Assembly (NCBI GenBank): GCA_017416855.1
Contig: JAFQAZ010000032.1
Location: 1 to 64,000 of the forward strand
Direction: 5' to 3'
Length of the DNA stretch: 64,000 bases
Source: Clostridia bacterium
Lineage (GTDB): Bacteria; Bacillota; Clostridia; UBA1381; UBA9506
Shown here: in pieces, positions 38,384 through 46,885 of the stretch
How positions within the stretch are numbered: position 1 is the first letter of the stretch
Layout: each line of letters begins with the position of its first letter
Notes under the pieces: generated by a model
Seen by the model: the letters and a program-made list of their open reading frames with translations, nothing else
What the model was told of the DNA's origin: nothing
Databases searched by the model: none
Program-made: the position numbers and the translations under genes

Positions 38384-39091
38384 TCATTTACTCCGTTGTA
38401 AAAACTGATAGAGTCTGTCCAGGAAATTCACCGTCATTCCGTCGACTTTGAGCTCGCACATTTTTTTCATAAGGCTGATGTTGAAAACGCCCCAGGCTCT
38501 CACGCCAAGATTGACAGTCCGCAGTTTTTCCACCAGTTCTGCTGTTATATTCTCCGCCTTCGGTGCAAGCTCTTCTCCGCCGATGTCCAAAAGCTTTTTC
38601 ATATTTTCATCCGTTATTTCATCGGTCAGCCAGCCGACTCTTGCTTCAGAATTCAGTTCTTTAATTTTGCGGATGTAATCAAAGTTAAAGCTTGTGAATG
38701 TGGTTTTATCAAAAACACCAAATTCTCTGACCATATTAAGCGTTTCTTTTTCAACACCTGCGCCCTTAAGTTCAATGGCAAACTGTATATCATATTGAGA
38801 AAATTTTTCCAAAAATTCTCTTAAAGTAACAACCCTATCGTAAAAACCGGTGATGCTGTTTCCATAAACTTTTAGCTTTCTAAGTTCTTCAAATGTATAG
38901 TCAGAAAGTTGACCGGTGCCATCAGAAATTCTGTCTACTGAGTCATCGTGAAACAAGACCAAAACGCCGTCTTTGGTTCTTTGCACATCAGTTTCTATCC
39001 CGTTAGCACCCTGCAATAGTCCAAGATAAAACGATGACAGGGTATTTTCCGGCGCATATTCGCTTGCCCCTCTGTGTGCATAATTAATCAT
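38384..39091 (-). CDS. Glycerophosphodiester phosphodiesterase
   Basis: 235 aa from ATG 39091; upstream AAGGAG supports it over the longer frame to 39157. TIM-barrel GDPD family: YAHRGASEYAPENT at residues 4-17, ETDVQRTKDGVLVLFHDD near 34-51, and the barrel strand FAIELKG near 112. Hydrolyses glycerophosphodiesters from phospholipid breakdown to glycerol-3-phosphate and an alcohol. No signal peptide, so cytoplasmic (UgpQ-like). All catalytic residues are present. Confidence 0.93.
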   Translation of the reverse strand: MINYAHRGASEYAPENTLSSFYLGLLQGANGIETDVQRTKDGVLVLFHDDSVDRISDGTGQLSDYTFEELRKLKVYGNSITGFYDRVVTLREFLEKFSQYDIQFAIELKGAGVEKETLNMVREFGVFDKTTFTSFNFDYIRKIKELNSEARVGWLTDEITDENMKKLLDIGGEELAPKAENITAELVEKLRTVNLGVRAWGVFNISLMKKMCELKVDGMTVNFLDRLYQFLQRSK

Positions 39092-39315
39092 GACATAAGC
39101 TCCTTCCAAGGCGATTCGATAACTTCCCATTAAAATCTCAAACGGCCGTATTTTCATTGATGTTTCTTTATTAGTTTATTATACCATCTTCCTTTGTTTA
39201 CTGTCAATAATTTGCCCCTCATTTTGGGACGGGTCAAGAGGGTCTTTTTTGTATCTTTTTGCATATAGTATCAATGAGCCCGGTTTGATTCTTGTTAGCG
39301 GGCAGAAAGGCTGTG

Positions 39316-39765
39316 ATGATCTCCATGGCATTATCCGACAGAGAATTGCTGGCAAGACTGATTCAATGCGAAGCCGGCGGCGAAGGTGATAACGGCATGC
39401 GAGCCGTGGCCAGTGTGGTCATAAACCGCGTTCGTGCCCCCGGCGGTGAATACGCCCGCATTGGTCGTGGCAGCATCCGAAACATCATTTTCCAGCCGGG
39501 TCAGTTTACCTGCGTGAAAGAGGTGGTCGCCGGACGTTATAACGCACAAAACATTTATAACATGCGGCCGGAAGCAATTCATTTTTCCATTGCCGACTGG
39601 GCCATTGCCGGCAACCGACTGCCACCCTTGGGGCAGGCTCTCTGGTTTTTCAACCCCTACCGCCCCACCTGCCAGCAGAATTTTCCCAGTCAGGTAGGTG
39701 TTTTTGTCACCAGGGTGGTGAATCATTGTTTTTACAATCCAACAGATGCTTACTTTCAGACCTGA
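39316..39765 (+). CDS. cwlJ: Spore cortex-lytic cell wall hydrolase, CwlJ/SleB family
   Basis: 149 aa from ATG 39316, 6 bp after AGAAAGG. Single hydrolase_2 domain with LLARLIQCEAGGEGDNGMRA near residues 11-30 holding the catalytic Glu, VASVVINRV, and FSIADWAIAG. No signal peptide and no peptidoglycan-binding domain, which matches CwlJ rather than SleB. CwlJ degrades muramic-lactam cortex during germination and sits in the coat. The next gene is gerQ, as in Bacillus, which strongly supports this identity. Confidence 0.85.
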   Translation: MISMALSDRELLARLIQCEAGGEGDNGMRAVASVVINRVRAPGGEYARIGRGSIRNIIFQPGQFTCVKEVVAGRYNAQNIYNMRPEAIHFSIADWAIAGNRLPPLGQALWFFNPYRPTCQQNFPSQVGVFVTRVVNHCFYNPTDAYFQT

Positions 39766-39792
39766 ATTCAAATAAGAAAGGAATGTGAAAGC

Positions 39793-40290
39793 ATGGCAAA
39801 TGAAGCAATGCCATACACACAGACAGAACGGGAACCAAATTATACCCAGGGCACCACGCCCGAAACCGGCGGACGCAGCATTCCGGGATATTTTTATTCT
39901 CCCCCTAATTCCAACAATAGTGGCCAGCCCAACCCAGCCCCGGAAGAAATCCCCATGAATGTGGGTAATCCGCAAACAACCGAAGAAGCCTATTTAGGCT
40001 CTTTTGAGGCTGCTCTTCAGAATAATTTAGGTTATTTTGTGGTCATCGAATTTTTAATCGGTACCAATGGTCTGACAGAAAAAGAAGGTATTCTGTATGC
40101 GGTGGGGAACAATTTCGTCACCCTTTACGAGCAGGAAACCGACCGTTACATAGTCTGCGATTTATTTTCTATTAAATTTGTCACTTTTTTCAGGCAAATG
40201 CCCAATAACAGCAGAGGCAACCGGTTAGGCTATGAAAGCTCTCCCGCTAACCAGAACAGCTATGGCGGAATGGTTCCCAGACGTTATTAA
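39793..40290 (+). CDS. gerQ: Spore coat protein GerQ
   Basis: 165 aa. The N-terminal half is low-complexity, rich in Asn, Pro, Gln and Tyr. The C-terminal core (about 68-140) reads LGYFVVIEFLIGT and then GILYAVGNNFVTLYEQETD and YIVCDLFSIKFVTF, matching the compact GerQ core in which a short beta domain describes how a coat surface is formed. GerQ is needed to place CwlJ in the spore coat and is crosslinked there. It lies 27 bp after the cwlJ-like gene with GAAAGGAATG upstream; the pair and order equal the Bacillus cwlJ-gerQ operon. Confidence 0.82.
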   Translation: MANEAMPYTQTEREPNYTQGTTPETGGRSIPGYFYSPPNSNNSGQPNPAPEEIPMNVGNPQTTEEAYLGSFEAALQNNLGYFVVIEFLIGTNGLTEKEGILYAVGNNFVTLYEQETDRYIVCDLFSIKFVTFFRQMPNNSRGNRLGYESSPANQNSYGGMVPRRY

Positions 40291-40309
40291 GTCTCCCTCG
40301 AAAAAAGTC

Positions 40310-40347
40310 AAAAATGAGCTGTAAAAATCAATTTACAGCTCATTTTT
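40310..40347. terminator. Bidirectional terminator after gerQ
   Basis: 16-bp perfect stem (40310-40325 with 40332-40347), 6-nt loop, A-run and T-run at the ends. Serves gerQ and the converging AraC-family gene. Confidence 0.93.
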
Positions 40348-40348
40348 G

Positions 40349-41248
40349 TTATTCACGGTTAATTTTTTCCGTTTTTTTCTGTTGGCGGAATTTAAGCGGT
40401 GTCACCTCTGTGTATTTTCTAAAGATATCGTTAAATCTCTGTTGACTGGAAAAGCCTACCGAAAATGCCACATCAGAAATCTTTAAATCTGTGTTTTCCA
40501 ACAGTTCCTTGGCCGCTTCAATACGAACCTTTAAAATATAGCTTTTGGGACTGATGCCGAATTTATCCTTAAAGGAATGGGCAAAATAGCTGTCGGATAA
40601 ATAGATGTATTTCGCCACCTGGGATAGTGTCAACTCCTTGGCATAGTTGTTATCAATATATTCTTTGGCAATGTTTAGCAGTTCGTGGAGCTTTAGGTTT
40701 CGGTTTTTGGAGTTCTGCTCCCACTCCTGCTTCAGTGCCCGGGATAATAGCACAAACAGCTCCATAATTAAGAGACAGCTTAAAAAATCGCCCCACAGCT
40801 GAAACTTCATCCGCTCTCTTAAAATACGGCTCATCACATGCACAATATCATTCTTTTTACTCAGTTTTAAATAAATGTGAGAACCGCTGGATTCGTCTTC
40901 TATATAGTCCATAAAATCTGTCAGCGAATCGTGACTGCCGTCTTTTTTACCGTTGAGTTTAAAATAAAGGACAATCAGTTCACAGCTTTCGGAGGTAACA
41001 ATAAACTTGTGAGCCTTGTGCGGTTTAATGATGACAACAGAATTGGGCACCATATTCACATCAATGCCATCAATGGCAAAGGTTGCAGTTCCCTTTTTAA
41101 CATAAACCATTTCGTAATGATCGTGTTTGTCGGCGCTAGCACTCCAGCTGGTATCATGAATTTTTTCAATGGCTTTCACCACCGCCGGAACAAACGAAAG
41201 TTTTTCAACCATCTCGTTCCAGGCTTTCGGAAGTTGTCCGTTCATCAT
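40349..41248 (-). CDS. AraC-family transcriptional regulator
   Basis: 299 aa. N-terminal cupin sensor (about 30-110; HDHYEMVYVKKGTATFAIDG and IKPHKAHKF) and a C-terminal double helix-turn-helix with YLSDSYFAHSFKDKFGISPKSYI and FSSQQRFNDIFRKYTEVTPLKFR. GGAGGG lies before the ATG. Divergent from the ABC exporter at 41439, whose promoter lies in the shared 190-bp gap, so it probably controls that exporter. Inducer unknown. Confidence 0.9.
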   Translation of the reverse strand: MMNGQLPKAWNEMVEKLSFVPAVVKAIEKIHDTSWSASADKHDHYEMVYVKKGTATFAIDGIDVNMVPNSVVIIKPHKAHKFIVTSESCELIVLYFKLNGKKDGSHDSLTDFMDYIEDESSGSHIYLKLSKKNDIVHVMSRILRERMKFQLWGDFLSCLLIMELFVLLSRALKQEWEQNSKNRNLKLHELLNIAKEYIDNNYAKELTLSQVAKYIYLSDSYFAHSFKDKFGISPKSYILKVRIEAAKELLENTDLKISDVAFSVGFSSQQRFNDIFRKYTEVTPLKFRQQKKTEKINRE

Positions 41249-41357
41249 AAACCCTCCTTTTTTACGAAATCTGTTTCAGCTATATTTTAACATACCAATA
41301 GAACAAAGTCCATACATTTTTATAAATTTATTCTATTTCCCTTTCCCTTTCCTTCTA

Positions 41358-41386
41358 TTGACAATACAGACGAAAGATAATATAAT
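41358..41386 (+). promoter_or_regulatory. Promoter of the ABC exporter gene
   Basis: Full-consensus sigma-A promoter: TTGACA (41358-41363), 17 bp, TATAAT (41381-41386). In the divergent gap next to the AraC-family gene. Confidence 0.88.
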
Positions 41387-41438
41387 AACATTCGTATCCC
41401 ATCATATGAATGACAGCACCAAGAAAGGGTATTTTATT

Positions 41439-43232
41439 ATGTCTAAACACAATACTTCAAGCAAAAAAAAAGTTAATTTCTGGTTCACCATCATGGACTT
41501 TGCACGAGACGAAAAAAAGCACATTCTGGTTGCTATTATCGCCTCTGTTATCACTGGTATTACCGTTGCCATTCAGCCTCTTGTTATTCGTTATATTGTA
41601 GATGAAGGCATTTCAGCCGTACATAAATCCAACAACACTCGTCTGTATGTAGCTGGTGTTTTTTGCTTACTTTACGTCGTTGTTTCACTACTTCGTGAGG
41701 GTAGTTGGGCCTTAGGCTATAAACAAACCTTAAAAGCCTTGGAAGGTGCCATCTTTAAAATCCGCTCAAGCTATTTTTATCATGTGGAGCATCTTTGTAT
41801 GCGATTTCACGAGCGGATGTCTGCCGGCGAGTTGTATAATAGTTTGATGGGTACCCCCATTGTCAACATCAGAACATATTTGCAACAGGTTATTTTAAAT
41901 ATTCCCTACCAGAGTGTATCTTTTGTCATTTCTCTGTCAGCTCTTTTCACCTATGACTGGCTCTTAACGCTTGTATTGCTTTTAGTGGCCATCATTATGG
42001 TGTTGTTTAACTATTTTTCCCGAAAAAAAATCCGCAGAATTTCCTCTGAATTTATTCAGGAAGAAACAAAAACCAGCAAATATATCACCGATGTACTCCA
42101 CGGTATGGATGCGATTAAAATTTATTCCATCGAAGATGATATTTTTAAAACTTTTAATGATTATGTGGCAAAAATCAGAAATGAAGGCATCCGCCTGACA
42201 TATTCACAGTATGTTGCCAGCGTGAAGCCCGAACTGACCAACTTTGCCGGCACTGCACTCATTTATTTTGTTGGTGCTTTTTCCTGTATTTACAGAGGCG
42301 TTTCCACCGGTACTCTTTTTGCTTTCATCACCAGCATGTCTATTATTTTAGGAACGCTGACGAGTTGGCTTAACATAGGTCTAGTACGTCAAAGTGCAGA
42401 GTCCGGTTTGCAAAAAATTATGGATGTTTTGCAGGACGAACCCTCCACTCCGGAAGTCGATAGTGATAAAAAGCGTGTTACTGCCATTGAAAAACAATCT
42501 ACAAAAAGAAAAAACAAACCTTGCATTGAATTTAACAATGTTAAATTTGCCTATGCTGATACACCGGTGTATCAAGACCTTTCCTGCTCCATCGGCTATA
42601 ACGAGAGTATTGGCTTAGTAGGTTCCAGCGGCAGCGGCAAAAGCACCTTCACCAAGTTAATTATGCGCCTTTACGATGTGCAACAAGGCGAAGTGAAGAT
42701 TCACGGTCGAAATGTGAAAGACTACCAGCTTCACGACCTGCGTATGACCTTTGGTGTAGTGCCGCAAAACCCCTTTATTTTTCAAGGCACCATTATGGAT
42801 AATATCCGCATTGCCCGTCCTGATTGCGAAAACATAGACATTATCAAAGCCATGGAAATTGCCCATGTGCATGAGTTTGTTAACGAACTCCCCAAGGGCT
42901 GGCACACCCTCATTGGTGACGGTGGATTAAATCTCTCCGGTGGACAAAAACAACGTATCGCTATCGCCCGTGCCGTGTTGGGAAATCCCGATATTCTCAT
43001 TTTTGACGAAGCAACCTCTGCCTTGGATAACATTTCTGAGCGTCATATCCAGCAAGCCATTGAAACCCTTATGAAAGACCATACAGTCATTATTGTCGCC
43101 CACAGACTGTCCACCATCAAAAACGTTGACAGAATTATGGTGTTTGATAAGGGCGAAATTATAGAAGAAGGAACCTACGACGAGTTAGCCACTATAGAAG
43201 GTGGTATGTTTGCTGGTCTTCTCTATCAGTAA
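41439..43232 (+). CDS. ABC transporter, fused permease/ATPase (exporter type)
   Basis: 597 aa from ATG 41439, after AAGAAAGGG; the frame is open back to 41169 but that part is antisense to the regulator. Six-helix membrane domain in residues about 20-320, then an ATPase domain with GSSGSGKST near 395, LSGGQKQR near 498 and ILIFDEATSALD near 516, plus the His in IIVAHRLSTI. Half-transporter that works as a homodimer to export lipids, drugs or peptides. It carries no peptidase domain. Substrate unknown; the divergent AraC gene likely controls it. Confidence 0.93.
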   Translation: MSKHNTSSKKKVNFWFTIMDFARDEKKHILVAIIASVITGITVAIQPLVIRYIVDEGISAVHKSNNTRLYVAGVFCLLYVVVSLLREGSWALGYKQTLKALEGAIFKIRSSYFYHVEHLCMRFHERMSAGELYNSLMGTPIVNIRTYLQQVILNIPYQSVSFVISLSALFTYDWLLTLVLLLVAIIMVLFNYFSRKKIRRISSEFIQEETKTSKYITDVLHGMDAIKIYSIEDDIFKTFNDYVAKIRNEGIRLTYSQYVASVKPELTNFAGTALIYFVGAFSCIYRGVSTGTLFAFITSMSIILGTLTSWLNIGLVRQSAESGLQKIMDVLQDEPSTPEVDSDKKRVTAIEKQSTKRKNKPCIEFNNVKFAYADTPVYQDLSCSIGYNESIGLVGSSGSGKSTFTKLIMRLYDVQQGEVKIHGRNVKDYQLHDLRMTFGVVPQNPFIFQGTIMDNIRIARPDCENIDIIKAMEIAHVHEFVNELPKGWHTLIGDGGLNLSGGQKQRIAIARAVLGNPDILIFDEATSALDNISERHIQQAIETLMKDHTVIIVAHRLSTIKNVDRIMVFDKGEIIEEGTYDELATIEGGMFAGLLYQ

Positions 43233-43245
43233 CCGTATAAAACAC

Positions 43246-43274
43246 TTTACGAAGCAGATATTATTTGATATAAT
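43246..43274 (+). promoter_or_regulatory. Probable rodA promoter
   Basis: Weak -35 TTTACG (43246-43251), 17 bp, consensus -10 TATAAT (43269-43274), 41 bp before the rodA ATG. Confidence 0.6.
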
Positions 43275-43314
43275 AATTCTAAATCGACGAATTATTTTGT
43301 TGCGGAGATGCGTT

Positions 43315-44421
43315 ATGAAGGATTTAAAAAATTACTTTAAACAACTGGATTATATTTTAATTTCGACTGTTATCTTATTGGCCGCTTTTGGCATTTTAAT
43401 GATTGCCAGCGCCACAAAATCCGAGCCGGGAAACCGCCAGATCTTAGTGCAGTCCATCGCCGTAGGCATGGGCATTGTTGCTATGCTTATTGTGGCGGCC
43501 ATAGATTATGAAACATATACGGATTTTTCTAAATTTTTATATATTGGCAGTATCGCCATCCTCGTGTTTGTCTTATTGTTCGGTCAAGGCAAGGAAGAAA
43601 CCGGTGCCAATAGCTGGATTCGTTTGGGCAGCATTAACCTGCAGCCCTCTGAGCTTGTCAAACTCACGTTTTGTGTTACATTTGCACCCCTTCTTTCCAA
43701 ATACCGCGACAGTATCAATTCCCCAAAAACCTTATGTAAGCTGTTACTGTATTTTGGCATTCTGGCTGGCCTTGTGCTGCTGCAAAACGATACCGGCACT
43801 GCTCTTGTTTTTTTGTTTATGTTTTTATGTATGCTGTTTATGGCAGGCCTTTCCTATAAATATATCATCGCCACCGTGTTGTCTGTTGCGGCCTTTATGC
43901 CCTTTGCGTTTTTCGTTTTAATGAAGCCCTACCAACGGGAAAGAATTCTGGTGTTTTTCGATCCGGAGCGTGATGCCACCGGTTCCGGTTATCAGGTTCT
44001 GCAGTCCAAAATTGCCATTGGCTCCGGTGAGTTTGTGGGCCGTGGATATATGCAGGGGCCGCAAAACCAGTTGAGTATGCTGCCGGAAAAGGAAACAGAC
44101 TTTATTTTTGGCGTTATCGGTGAAGAATTCGGTTTCATTGGTTGTGTCATTGCTCTGCTCCTTTTGTTTATTCTCATCATCCGATGTATTCGCATTGGTA
44201 TGCAGGCAAAAGACTCTACAGGCAGTTTTATATGTATCGGCATTGCCGCTATGTTTATTTTCCACACATTCGAAAATGTGCTTATGTGCATCGGTTTAAT
44301 GCCGGTAACAGGTATTCCTCTTCCGTTTTTAAGCTACGGTGGTTCCAGCGCTCTCACGAACTTTTTGGCAGTGGGACTGGTTCTCTCTGTATGGAATCGA
44401 AGGCGCGTTTTAAGATTTTAA
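43315..44421 (+). CDS. rodA: SEDS peptidoglycan polymerase, RodA type
   Basis: 368 aa from ATG 43315 with GCGGAGATG upstream. Ten membrane helices. Glycosyltransferase of the elongation machinery, working with a class B penicillin-binding protein. Shows LGSINLQPSELVKLTF near 101-116, the large extracellular loop with the essential region around FIFGVIGEEFGFIG, and the C-terminal TGIPLPFLSYGGSS. The short N terminus and gene isolation favour RodA over FtsW; SpoVE is a possibility in a spore former. Confidence 0.85.
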   Translation: MKDLKNYFKQLDYILISTVILLAAFGILMIASATKSEPGNRQILVQSIAVGMGIVAMLIVAAIDYETYTDFSKFLYIGSIAILVFVLLFGQGKEETGANSWIRLGSINLQPSELVKLTFCVTFAPLLSKYRDSINSPKTLCKLLLYFGILAGLVLLQNDTGTALVFLFMFLCMLFMAGLSYKYIIATVLSVAAFMPFAFFVLMKPYQRERILVFFDPERDATGSGYQVLQSKIAIGSGEFVGRGYMQGPQNQLSMLPEKETDFIFGVIGEEFGFIGCVIALLLLFILIIRCIRIGMQAKDSTGSFICIGIAAMFIFHTFENVLMCIGLMPVTGIPLPFLSYGGSSALTNFLAVGLVLSVWNRRRVLRF

Positions 44422-44440
44422 ACTTTTTTTATTAAAACAC

Positions 44441-44469
44441 TTGCATTTTGGTTTTTATTGTGCTATAAT
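44441..44469 (+). promoter_or_regulatory. tRNA-Arg promoter
   Basis: -35 TTGCAT (44441-44446), 17-bp spacer, -10 TATAAT (44464-44469), about 31 bp before the tRNA 5' end. Confidence 0.88.
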
Positions 44470-44500
44470 ATCACTGTTGCGAAATTGCAACAGTGTATAT

Positions 44501-44577
44501 GCGCCTGTAGCTCAGCTGGATAGAGTGCCTGGCTACGAACCAGTAGGTCGGGAGTTCGAATCTCTCCAGGCGCACCA
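44501..44577 (+). tRNA. tRNA-Arg (anticodon ACG)
   Basis: 77 nt with an encoded CCA end. Acceptor GCGCCTG pairs with CAGGCGC; the D loop holds AGCTCAGCTGGATAGAG; the anticodon loop CTACGAA gives ACG (44535-44537), read as ICG after deamination; the T arm contains GTTCGAATC. Pair 27-43 is a C-T mismatch at the base of the anticodon stem. The 3' nine bases GGCGCACCA begin the first of the 193-bp tandem repeats that follow. Confidence 0.97.
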
Positions 44578-44580
44578 AAA

Positions 44581-44615
44581 CAACTCAATCCCATCAGGGA
44601 TTGGGTTGTTTTTTT
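44581..44615 (+). terminator. tRNA-Arg terminator 1
   Basis: Stem CAAC-CAATCCC / GGGATTG-GTTG with an ATCA loop and seven T. Two more copies (44774-44808 and 44967-45002) lie in the next repeat units, so the tRNA has three terminators in series. Confidence 0.92.
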
Positions 44616-44773
44616 GTTCTCGAAGAATTGAGAACTCCCGAAGGAGTTCGTCGTAGCAGCTGAAGAGCAAAGCGATTCAGGCTGCGAAGCTCGAGCACGG
44701 CAGATGTTTTCGGGTACCGCCAACCGCGGTCGAAAACATCCCGGCACAGAGTATCTCAAAAGGCGCATCAAAA

Positions 44774-44808
44774 CAACTCAGTCCCATCAGGGATTGGGTT
44801 GTTTTTTT
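44774..44808 (+). terminator. tRNA-Arg terminator 2 (repeat copy)
   Basis: Same hairpin as at 44581, one base changed in the 5' arm (CAGTCCC for CAATCCC), followed by a T-run. Confidence 0.85.
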
Positions 44809-44966
44809 GTTCTCGGAGAATTGAGAACTCCCGAAGGAGTTCGTCGTAGCAGCTGAAGAGCAAAGCGATTCAGACTGCGAAGCTCGAGCACGGCAGATGT
44901 TTTCGGGTACCGCCAACCGCGGTCGAAAACATCCCGGCACAGAGTATCTCAAAAGGCGCACCAAAA

Positions 44967-45002
44967 CAACTCAATCCCATCAGGGATTGGGTTGTTTTTT
45001 TT
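44967..45002 (+). terminator. tRNA-Arg terminator 3 (repeat copy)
   Basis: Third copy of the hairpin with one additional T in the T-run, 77 bp before the ferredoxin ATG. Confidence 0.85.
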
Positions 45003-45078
45003 GTTCTCGGAGAAATTCATGTATAAAACCTTAAAAAAAAGCCACCATAATATTAATTTAATATCAGGAGGCATAGAT

Positions 45079-45261
45079 ATGAAAGCTACAATAATTGAAG
45101 GCTGTATCGGTTGCGGTTTGTGTGCAAGCACCTGTCCGGAAGTGTTCCGCATGCAGGATGACGGCACAGCAGAAGTCTACAGTCAACCTGATCCGGAGCA
45201 GGAAAATGCCGTAAAAGAATCTGCCGAGGGCTGTCCCGTCAGCGTCATCATAACCGAATAA
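45079..45261 (+). CDS. Single-cluster [4Fe-4S] ferredoxin
   Basis: 60 aa from ATG 45079 with CAGGAGG upstream; longer frames are not supported. Cysteines at CIGCGLCASTCP (residues 9-20) and EGCPVSV near 51-57 bind one [4Fe-4S] cluster, with one spare Cys that could form a disulfide. Acidic C-terminal half, low-potential electron carrier for anaerobic metabolism. It lies after the tRNA-Arg repeats and converges on sigE with a 3-bp gap and no clear terminator between them. Confidence 0.92.
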   Translation: MKATIIEGCIGCGLCASTCPEVFRMQDDGTAEVYSQPDPEQENAVKESAEGCPVSVIITE

Positions 45262-45264
45262 CCG

Positions 45265-46011
45265 CTACTGTGCCAGTTTGGTAAATTCCTTTTTTAGTCG
45301 CTCGATAATGCGCTTTTCCAGCCTTGAAATATAGGACTGGGAAATGCCCATCATATCGGCGACTTCTTTTTGTGTTTTTTCATTACCGGACCGAAGACCG
45401 AACCGCAGTTCCATAATCCGCTTTTCACGCGGGGACAACCGTTCAATAGCGCTGTATAATAGCTGCCGGTCTACCTCCTCCTCTATCCTGCGGGATATTT
45501 CATCACTTTCCGTTCCTAAAACATCTGAAAGCAACAGTTCGTTTCCGTCCCAATCCGTATTGAGCGGTTCGTCAATGGAAACCTCCGTTTTGGCATTGTG
45601 ATTTTTCCGCAAATGCATTAAAATTTCATTTTCAATGCAACGTGAAGCATAGGTTGCCAGTTTAATGTTTTTTTCGGTATTAAAGGTATTAATTGCCTTA
45701 ATCAGACCGATCGACCCAATGGATATCAAATCCTCTATGCACACTCCTGTGTTTTCAAACTTCCGCGCCACATAAACCACCAGTCGGAGATTCCGCTCAA
45801 TCAGAACCTTTTTGACTTCAGTCGGCTCCGCAGAAAGACGTGCCAACAACGCGGCTTCTTCCTCTTGTGATAAAGGTGCCGGCAGAGCATCACTTCCACC
45901 AATATAAAAGATGGAATTTTCGGTATCCAGCAACCAGTCAAGAACTTGCTTGCCCCGTATTTTGGTTATATCCAGAAACCGTTTGAACAGCATAGGCTTC
46001 ATGTCTTTCAT
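45265..46011 (-). CDS. sigE: Sporulation sigma factor SigE (pro-sigma-E)
   Basis: 248 aa from ATG 46011 (46002 is an alternative). The mother-cell sigma factor, active after engulfment begins. A hydrophobic/basic pro-sequence of about 30-35 residues comes before [14 protein letters not shown], the counterpart of the Bacillus processing region. Region 2 reads [18 protein letters not shown] and [15 protein letters not shown]; region 4 reads [18 protein letters not shown]. The pro-sequence is cut by SpoIIGA, encoded just upstream with an overlap of about 74 bp. No sigG follows, unlike Bacillus. Confidence 0.96.
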   Translation of the reverse strand: MKDMKPMLFKRFLDITKIRGKQVLDWLLDTENSIFYIGGSDALPAPLSQEEEAALLARLSAEPTEVKKVLIERNLRLVVYVARKFENTGVCIEDLISIGSIGLIKAINTFNTEKNIKLATYASRCIENEILMHLRKNHNAKTEVSIDEPLNTDWDGNELLLSDVLGTESDEISRRIEEEVDRQLLYSAIERLSPREKRIMELRFGLRSGNEKTQKEVADMMGISQSYISRLEKRIIERLKKEFTKLAQ

Positions 46012-46855
46012 CAACTCCCTCAAAATCATGGGGCAAAATTGCATCCCAATTATGATAAAAATCCAAGCTCTCCATCGTGATGCCGATATAGATCGGTTCA
46101 ACAGGGATCAAGCGACGACCTCGTTCCAGCCAGATTGCCTCCGGCTTAAAAGCCGGCAGAACCCCCTTGCTGTGAAGGGCGCGAAAGGGTATCCTTTTCC
46201 ACTCCATATTTGCCTCCTCCGGAGAAGCCGTATTGGAAAACAGGGGCTTCAGACTTTTCCACTCGGCAACAATAACGCCCTTCCCGAAACCGTCCCGCAT
46301 CCGATTGCCGCTGTCACAAAAGCCCTTAAGCCCAGTTGTATAACCATTGTACCGGACCCGTAATGTAACAATCTGCTTCCCTATTGCCGCCAATTTTGCG
46401 CCCACAGAAAATGCTGTTTTCAACAAAAAATAGCATCCACAGGTCAGCAACAACAGCAAATAAACCGGCATATTGATATAAAAGGACCCATTCCGATATG
46501 CCGCGCCAAAGCACGAGCCCAACCGCGTGTAAAAAAGTGCAAAAAATGCCACGCCACCCAGCAAAAATACTGCCGTTAGAAATACAGATATGTACTGCAC
46601 ACACAGCCTGAAGCTTTTCGGTTTAAATGCCAGTATCACCAAAAGAGCACCCACAAACAGTTTGCAAGGTAAATGATACATAAAATCCGGCAGAAAAAAA
46701 ACACAAACAGCATACAACCCGCCAAAAAAAGAAACCATCAGCAATCGCAGAGTTTCCACACGTCGTTTCAGCAAAAAACCGGTAACCCACAAAAGAAGAT
46801 AATCAAAAACCGTGTTCATTAAAAGCAACACATCGATATAGATTTTAATTTCCAT
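45938..46855 (-). CDS. spoIIGA: Sigma-E processing peptidase SpoIIGA
   Basis: 305 aa from ATG 46855 with GGAGG upstream; the frame to 46987 is not used. Five membrane helices in the first ~160 residues, then a cytoplasmic aspartic-protease-like domain with the active motif FCDSGNRM near residue 180. It removes the SigE pro-sequence in response to the forespore signal SpoIIR. Its end overlaps the sigE start, so the two are translationally linked. Length equals the Bacillus protein (about 309). Confidence 0.95.
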   Translation of the reverse strand: MEIKIYIDVLLLMNTVFDYLLLWVTGFLLKRRVETLRLLMVSFFGGLYAVCVFFLPDFMYHLPCKLFVGALLVILAFKPKSFRLCVQYISVFLTAVFLLGGVAFFALFYTRLGSCFGAAYRNGSFYINMPVYLLLLLTCGCYFLLKTAFSVGAKLAAIGKQIVTLRVRYNGYTTGLKGFCDSGNRMRDGFGKGVIVAEWKSLKPLFSNTASPEEANMEWKRIPFRALHSKGVLPAFKPEAIWLERGRRLIPVEPIYIGITMESLDFYHNWDAILPHDFEGVDERHEAYAVQTVSGYNQNTGQASS

Positions 46856-46885
46856 TTGTCTTCCTCCGTTTGTCTTTTCAAGTTC

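Larger units (their letters stand above)
44569..45014. repeat. 193-bp tandem repeat, 2.3 copies, starting in the tRNA-Arg 3' end
   Basis: Unit 1 is 44569-44761, unit 2 is 44762-44954, and a partial third (about 60 bp) is 44955-45014. Units 1 and 2 are the same length with only a few substitutions. Each begins with GGCGCACCA or GGCGCATCA, the tRNA 3' end, then a terminator, then a structured region with GAACTCCCGAAGGAGTTC and long arms GATGTTTTCG / CGAAAACATC. The gap 44578-45078 holds no protein gene that I can support. Confidence 0.95.

Noticed and set aside
41169-41438. N-terminal extension of the ABC exporter
   Set aside because: It runs antisense to the AraC-family gene and across the promoter; ATG 41439 has a good ribosome site.
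44463-44964. Minus-strand ORFs over the tRNA-Arg and its repeats, encoding GEIRTPDLLVRSQALYP-type peptides
   Set aside because: They are translations of the tRNA and its repeats, a well-known annotation artefact.
44569-45014. CRISPR array
   Set aside because: Two long direct repeats without variable spacers and with no cas genes do not make an array.
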